Made by a program: the position numbers and the translations under genes
Shown here: positions 57,707 through 64,000 of the stretch, piece by piece
Layout: the number at the start of each line of letters is the position of its first letter
How positions within the stretch are numbered: the first letter of the stretch is position 1
Source of the DNA: Benincasa hispida
Taxonomy: Eukaryota; Streptophyta; Magnoliopsida; Cucurbitales; Cucurbitaceae
Assembly (NCBI RefSeq): GCF_009727055.1
Contig: NC_052350.1
Location: forward strand, 2,239,395-2,303,394
Direction of reading: 5' to 3'
Length of the DNA: 64,000 nt
Notes under the pieces: generated by a model
Told to the model about the DNA's origin: nothing
Seen by the model: the letters and a program-made list of their open reading frames with translations, nothing else
Database searches by the model: none

Positions 57707-59754
57707 TGTTGGGATTGGTGTCCAAATTCCCTCGGAGTTTACACATTGTTATGAATAAAATAAGATTTTATTTTTCATTTACTCATATTCAATAAACAAA
57801 GCTCTATGGTTATTGTATGAAAACTTAAGCATGTCTATGAGATATACAAGTGGATCATGCCTTAAGTGATAACCTAAAAGGGTCTATAGTATAAAGTTAA
57901 GGAGGGATACCTGATCCTGGTGACACTACGGATACGACCCTTTTGTAGAGGTTTACAAGTGTTGTGAACTACTACAGATGGTTGATCCTGACCATTCATG
58001 TGGAGACATGTGAGCGGGGGTGTCCTATACAAAGAGTTTGTATAAGACTGGACCACAAGATGATTTGTCTCTTTATATAACGCCGTTGATACTTGAGACT
58101 TACATCTCACCTAATCGACCATAGGTGACATGACCTTAATCTTGAGTGTTTTGGGAACTCCTACCTTTAAGGGCGATCTTTTGATTAATATGGGTGAGAG
58201 TGGCCAGATTGCCAACTCAACAAGCCTACCTTTTTAGGAATTTTTCTGATTTGGGAGCTGAAAACTCAGTTACACAAAATGAAATTCACTCATTCCCCGA
58301 AGCAGGGTAAGTAGAAAGATTGCTCCCTTAAGGGTTGATTCTGAGTCTTAAACATAGTGGCCACAACTTCAATTTGGAAGAGAGAACTCAGTCATAGTAG
58401 GACTATGACTTATGTTCATTAGAGGGATTAGTGGTATTTAAGAAGTTAGGTGTAACTGTAGGGCATAACGGTAAATTGGCCAGCTATACTTACGAGCGAT
58501 CTATGAAGGGTTATGACACTGTTGATTGGTTGATATGGACACAAAATATATCTATAGTAAGAAGAGTGCAGCTGTTGGTCTTTAGTGGAGTATCCGACAG
58601 TTAACGGATGGTGGATCCCGTGACTAAAAAGTTTAGTCAGTTATTCACGTACCATTGGAGCTTCAAACTACAAGTCCATAAGGTCTCCTTGGTAGCTCAA
58701 TGGATTCAAGTTGAGAATCAGTTCTTGGTGTTAGTTTGAAGTATTCAAATTGACAAGAGAAAATTCAATTATATATTTTATAATTGGTGTGATGTATGAG
58801 ATACATCAAGTGGAGGATTAATGTAAATATGATTTACATTAAGTACCATAAAATAGAAAAAGAACTATGGTTTATATGTTTCATGTGATGAAATATTAAA
58901 ACTATAGGTTATAAATATAATATGGTAAGTTGGTTATCAAATATATTTATAATAATATCAATTATTGGATAATTATCTCTTTTTCTCTAATAACCAATTG
59001 AGTGGGAGATTATTGGTGGTTTTATGGTAACCGTAAGATAAAAAAAATGGTTTTCTTAAAATTAGGTTACTAAATTCGGAAAGAAACTCACGACAAGGCT
59101 ATCAAGTGAAAACGTTTCACTAAACGATAGCTAGTAGAGAGACTAAATGATTGTGGAGTGTCACTATACGATAGCTCACTCAATTGGTCGTAGTTAAACG
59201 ATCACAGGGCATTGTCTATACGATAGGCTGCCTTCTTCTACACGATTGAGCATTCATCTATACGATAGACAGTTCTCATCTCCCACTTGGTCAACCGTCT
59301 ACATGATTGTTGTTCCTCCAGTCTCTTCCTCTAACCAAGATTATACAGAGCCTACACTTCTAGATTCTCACACCAAGAATACCAAGGTAACCATTGTGGT
59401 GATGTCCTCACTCAACTCGACTAAGTTCGAGGTTTTGGAGGCCGTTCGTTGTGTTCGCGTTGTTCATGTGGTGGTTGCTATTGATTGTTTTGTGTTGTGG
59501 TTGTTGTGTTCGAGCGTTCGTGTATTGCTGTCTTGGAGACTAGACGAGCGTTCGTGATCGAGGGAGTTTGAAGAATAAGTCTTCAAAGGTATGACACTCT
59601 ATCCCTTAATTATCTGTAAACATGCTGAAATTTCGTATTGTGCATGACCTGTTAGTTTCCATTTCTTGACTGTAATTGTTAGTATTCAATTTCGAATGGA
59701 ATTTGGAATGATCATTCCGCTGCTCATGGAAATCCTCATGTCTGATTTCCTTCA
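57707..59754 (+). mobile_element. 5' LTR of long-LTR copia copy C
   Basis: 2048 bp from TGTTGGGATTGGTG to TTTCCTTCA. Contains the family blocks and, toward its 3' end (59100-59300), the first words of the CGAT array (aaacgatagc, ctatacgatag). Followed by the primer-binding site after two bases. Confidence 0.9.
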
Positions 59755-59756
59755 AT

Positions 59757-59769
59757 TGGTATTAGAGCC
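59757..59769 (+). promoter_or_regulatory. Primer-binding site, copy C
   Basis: TGGTATTAGAGCC differs from the perfect copia site by one base (C to T at the seventh position). Confidence 0.9.
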
Positions 59770-60084
59770 AAGTTGTTCTAATATTCCAAATTTCACTTCT
59801 GTTTTAAACTTCTTTTACAGTCGTGGTGGGTTTTCTGCATTGCGCTTAAGTGTTAAATGCATTTATGGATGGAGTTAATGAATGTTTATGGGAGAATTGC
59901 CTCTGTTTAAAACTTTCTTTTGATTACAAAGTGTTAATTTGTAAGGGCCCCTGTGTTTTTGGGCATAATTAACATGTAATTGAGTCTGTAATTCAAAGTG
60001 TTTGAGTTTGTTGAGTTGTTCGTGATGAAGTTTCGAAGCATGAAGATGCGGTTCTCAGCAAGGAAGAAGATCAAGAGTTGGTCG

Positions 60085-60640
60085 TATCGTGTAGCCTCAG
60101 GTAAACGATCGTTGGGATTTGACTAAACGATCATGTAGAATTTTCTATGCGATCGTGTAGTATTTACTAAACGATCGTTTTGCTAATGCTAAACGATGAG
60201 GTAAAGTGTTTGCTCTATCGTGTAGCATTGGTTGCCCGATCGCGTGAACGTTGGTGGTAAACGATCGAGTGGGAGCATTTGATGCTCATCGTTTAATAAA
60301 AGGTATGCACACTAAATGATCGTGTAGTTTGCATGCTTCATCGCATAGTCATTGACTACACGATCACGCGATATACGATACTTTGGCGCTCACCCAATGA
60401 TCGTTTAGACGATTGTGCTTCATCGCATCAATGTCGTTTAGATGATCGTTTAAGGTTTGCATTGCTTGTTGCGTGCTGTACGATCGCGTACCTCATGCTT
60501 CATCGCATAGTTATAGGTGCACGATCGTTGCTAAATAATAGTTTAGCTCAAGAAATGTAAGCAAACGATTGAGTAAAACGTTTACTCTTTTGTGTAGGAA
60601 ATCACGAAGGAGTTTGGTACACGATCAGTGGAGATGCGTT
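60085..60640 (+). repeat. ACGATCGT word array, leader of copia copy C
   Basis: Variants of taaACGATCGTgtag occur on both strands about every 20-30 bases. Perfect CGATCG cores lie at 60106, 60150, 60172, 60237 and 60262, with others near 60480 and 60522. The words are separated by non-repeating bases, so it is not a simple tandem repeat. Confidence 0.85.
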
Positions 60641-60862
60641 TCTTCGCCTAGATAGTTTAAGTCATGGTGCACCTGTTTAAACTAGAGACTCTTTGTTATT
60701 TGTAATAAGTTAGCTTTGTTTTTTTTTAGGATTTTGAGGCCAATTACCCTGGTTCATCAACTTTTGTTTAATATACGTGAGATGTATGTGGTTTATATGG
60801 CATAGTGTATGACATATAGATTTGAAATCCACCCTAGGTTGTGCAATTATTCATGCATCATG

Positions 60863-61176
60863 TATTATAAGTGTTATAATATGGCATGATGAAGTTACAA
60901 GAAAGCATGCGCATGTAGCATGAAATATAAGAGTTATATTTATGCATGTAGTAAGCATATTCATGCATCATCTTTATATCGTTATAGTATAAGGGTTAAT
61001 GGAAGCATGTGTGCTTGGTTTATTGCTTATTTGTATAAGAGTTATATAAAAGTAGCAATGAATGAACAATGCATAGAGCATGACACTTAGGCTAATTTGT
61101 AAAAGTTATGAATGCCTTGTATGTGTTTGCTTCGTGTTGTGGATGGTTTTGGTTGTTTCTGTTATAAGCGTTATAA
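60863..61176 (+). repeat. Micro-hairpin train, copy C leader
   Basis: Hairpins at 60863-60881 (8-bp arms, loop GTG), 60923-60941 (8 bp, GAG), 61031-61049 (8 pairs with one wobble, GAG) and 61162-61176 (6 bp, GCG). Two positions of the copy A train are decayed (near 60975 and 61097). Loops differ from copy A while arms are mostly kept. Confidence 0.75.
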
Positions 61177-62460
61177 TGGAAATTAGAACTAAAATTGATA
61201 AGAAAGAGTTGCATGTGGACTTAGGCGAACTCATGTTTTAAAAGAGTTTTAAAATTGGATTGAGATAGACCTAAGTTCAAGGTTCTAATGGGATCAGCAA
61301 CCTAAGTTTAATCTTTTTAAATTAGTTTAATAGGAATAAATTGATTGGCATAAAAGATTAAATTTGTATTAAATCTATTTAGCTATAAGGGACCTTTTGT
61401 CTAAGGCGGGTTCTATCTAGGCTGGGGTATTTAAGCTGATGGAAACGGAACACCCCTACCTGGGAACCTACTTGGAAAGGTAAATTAGATAGATTTTCTA
61501 CAAGCATTCGACAGTTGATCAAAGACTCCGTTAAAGAGTTTAATGGATGATGATCAAAAGTTGTTCAACTATCCAAGGTAAAAGTTACTATTGGGCAAAC
61601 CTAAATAGTCACTTAGTTAAATTTTTAGCCGTTTTTTTTCTAAGTAAACTAAACTCTAGGTTATAAAATACTCAGTGAGAGGAAGAGATATATATGATAT
61701 GTCAATGATTTCACTCACGTTTCTCCCTGAATGTTCACTCCTTGAGATTCATGCTTAGCCTCGTGGTGCCCTGAGAGCATCCCCCTTCGGATGGTGTTTT
61801 CATGGGTCAATATCAAGGTGGATGGAGAGAGTGTTTATAGTAAGTGGGTAAAGGGTGTGTGTTAACATGTCCTGCGGTCTCCTTCATTGGTTCACATCGT
61901 GAGATCATTCTTGCACTCCCTTGTGGTGCCCTGGGAGCGTCCCACTTCAGATGGGTTTTGTGCAGTTAGTCAATGTCAAAGTGAACTCTAGAAATGGATA
62001 GGGTCACTTTAGTTTTTGTCCCAATTGGAAATTTTCCCTTTGGATTGGCTGCTTGGGGCGGAACTCTAGGGCCTACAATGATAGGTCACACTTATGGGAA
62101 ATTGTTAAGTAAGTTAATGATTTCTTGACCAAATCAATGATGGTTAGTCGTTATAGAAGCAAAAGTTGTTTTGGTATTAATGGCTGGTTGAGAATATCTC
62201 AATTCAGAGGAGGGATAAATTGACCACCCTTCGACGGCTTTTGTCCTAAACCATTGAAGCGTCATTACGAAACTAGATGTCACACAGGGTTCATGTTAGT
62301 TTTGCTAATCCATACTGGATGTTGTATGCTTTTCAACGAGTATTTGCATAGAACCTAATGTAGGTTAATGTGTTTGTTTTTTTAGCAATATGTTTGATTT
62401 TCATTAAATGCCTCTAGTTTCACCGATTTCATTTAGCGGAAAGAGTCTTGTAAAACGTAT

Positions 62461-64000
62461 GTCATGGTAAACGACCCCAAGTTTGTCATGGTTGAGGAGT
62501 GTCCTCAAGTTCCGACTCTTGATGCACCACGAAGTGTTCGTAATGCATATGTGGTATGGATGAAGGCTAATTCATTGGCCTGACTTCACATATTGGCTAG
62601 CATATAATGCTTTGGTCAAAAGGGTTAAGAACATGGTTATTGTACGTGAGATCATGGACTCGTTGCAAGAATTATTTGAACATCAGTTCTTACTTTTTGA
62701 GCACAGAGGGATAGATGACAAAGATACCAGTAGTGTCAGTTCCCAACTTAATCTCCAGAAAGAGAAAGCAAGTGTTGTTGACTCTGTTAAAGTTCATCAA
62801 TGAGAAGTTTTCTTCGAAATGGAACTTGAAGCTTATTTAGGTTCCGATACTGATCCCACTACTCTCCAAAAGAGTCTAAAGATAGTAAATATGACTTATT
62901 GGTTTTGGAGACGTGTTTGGTAGAGAATGATGATTCTGACTGGATCCTTGATTTGGGTGCCACCAACCATGTCAGTTTCTCTTACCAAGGATTTAGATCT
63001 TGGCAAACGTTGCCAAAAGGAGAGTTGACTCTTCGTGTCGGTACCGATGAGGTTGTTTCAGCTATTTCTGTAGGTAGACTAATGTTATTTTTGGACAAGA
63101 AACATTATCTGTTACTGGATAATGTTTTTGTAATTCCTCATATCAAGAGGAACTTAATCTCGGTTTCTTGTCTCATTGAACAAGGCTATACCGTCTCCTT
63201 TTCTGAGAGTAAAGTGTTTATTTTCAAGGCTGGTATGGAGATTGGTTTTGGTTCAATGGAAAGTAACTTGTATGTACTAAGGCCGTTAGTCATAAAAGCC
63301 ATGTTTAATACTGAAATGTTTAGTACGACTACAACAGCTAAAAGACCAAAGGTTTCTCCTAAAGAAAACACCCATATTTGGTATCTAAGGTTAGGTCACA
63401 TCAACCTCAATAGGATTGAGCAGTTGGTGAAATGTGGACTTCTAAAGAGTTTAGAAGAAAATTCCTTGCCGGTGTGTGAATCATGCCTTGAAGGCAAGAT
63501 GATCAAATGACCTTTTACTGGAAAAGGTTACAGAGCCAAGGAAACCTTGGAGCTTATACATTCAGACCTCTGTGATCCGATGAGTGTTAGAGCTTGAGGT
63601 GGGTATAAATATTTCATCTCTTTCATAGATGATTATTCAAGGTACGAGTATCTATACCTAATGCAACGTAAGTCTGAAGCCCTTGACAAGTTCAAGGAGT
63701 ATAAGGCTGAAGTTAAGAACTTGTTAGGTAAGAAGATAAAAACACTACGATCTGATCATGGTGGAGAGTACATGGACCTTCAATTCCAGAACTATATGAT
63801 AGAACATGGAATTATGTCCCAACTCTCGGCCCCAGATACACCTTAGTAGAATGGTGCATCAGAAAGGAAAAAAGAACCTTGTTGGACATGGTTTGGTCTA
63901 TGATGAGTTATGCTCATCTTTCATACTCGTTTCGGGATTTTGTAGTGGAGACTGCATGTTATATTCTGAACAACGCTCCCTCAAAAAGTGTTTATGAAAC
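62461..64000 (+). pseudogene. Copia gag-pol remnant, copy C (cut by window edge)
   Basis: gag is reduced to two short pieces: DPKFVMVEECPQVPTLDAPR (about 62475-62580, then stops) and REIMDSLQELFEHQ (62649 on), with the zinc knuckle missing. Pol is open from 62899 to 63510. It has a protease site D-L-G-A-T where the family has DSGAT, the YLRLGHINLNR and CESCLEGK integrase zinc motifs, and then the integrase core with FISFIDDYSR, LRSDHGGEY and a broken NG-x-SE box near 63850. Stops and shifts interrupt it. The RT lies beyond the window. It is more intact than copy A. Confidence 0.92.

Larger units (their letters stand above)
59770..62460 (+). mobile_element. Untranslated leader of copia copy C
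   Basis: About 2.7 kb between the primer-binding site and gag, collinear with 1-2020 of copy A after the word array. Landmarks are cacccctacctgggaacct near 61450, tccttgagattcatgc near 61740 and atcattcttgcactccc near 61905. No long open frame exists. Confidence 0.85.

Overview
The window looks like a gene-poor, transposon-dense stretch of eudicot nuclear DNA. The exon-intron genes, the L1-type LINE, the Ty1/copia and Ty3/gypsy remnants, the MITEs and the tRNA-derived SINE relics all point that way. A cucurbit is my best guess, from the GATAGA-rich MITEs and the general look of the repeats; this is inference, not something the sequence proves.

Only two genes look intact. One is a two-exon RACK1 WD40 scaffold gene (14084-15710, 327 residues). 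The other is a ten-exon fatty-acid alpha-dioxygenase of the DOX2 type (43543-47264, 632 residues, all haem and catalytic residues present). A decayed F-box gene (47684-48419, minus) lies downstream of the dioxygenase. A possible lone first exon of an unknown protein (49149-49400) follows.

Layout: 1-4645 is the leader and a broken pol of copia copy A. 4790-11400 is a decayed LINE on the minus strand containing an assembly gap and a sequencing adapter. 11400-13900 is AT-rich intergenic DNA. RACK1 follows, then about 11 kb of LTR scraps, tandem repeats, a pyrimidine tract and MITEs (17.8-27.5 kb). 27929-35172 is a second copia family with both LTRs, split by a solo LTR. 35829-39386 is the 5' part of an Athila-like gypsy element on the minus strand. 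39387-40985 is a second copy of the copia tail plus its flank. The alpha-dioxygenase gene comes next. From 49.8 kb to the end there is a cluster of one long-LTR copia family: a solo LTR with target duplication, copy B, and copy C running off the right edge. Copy A at the left edge belongs to the same family.

I found no new defence, biosynthetic or mobile system. The most unusual biological signal is in the 2-2.7 kb leader of the long-LTR copia family. It carries a train of near-perfect micro-hairpins about 60 bp apart, kept in related copies, next to a variable array of short palindromic words (ACGATCGT in copies A and C, GACCCG in copy B). The most practical result concerns the assembly. A complete and a partial Tn5 mosaic-end adapter are embedded in it, each between two 80-bp direct copies of local sequence, so local order there should not be trusted.
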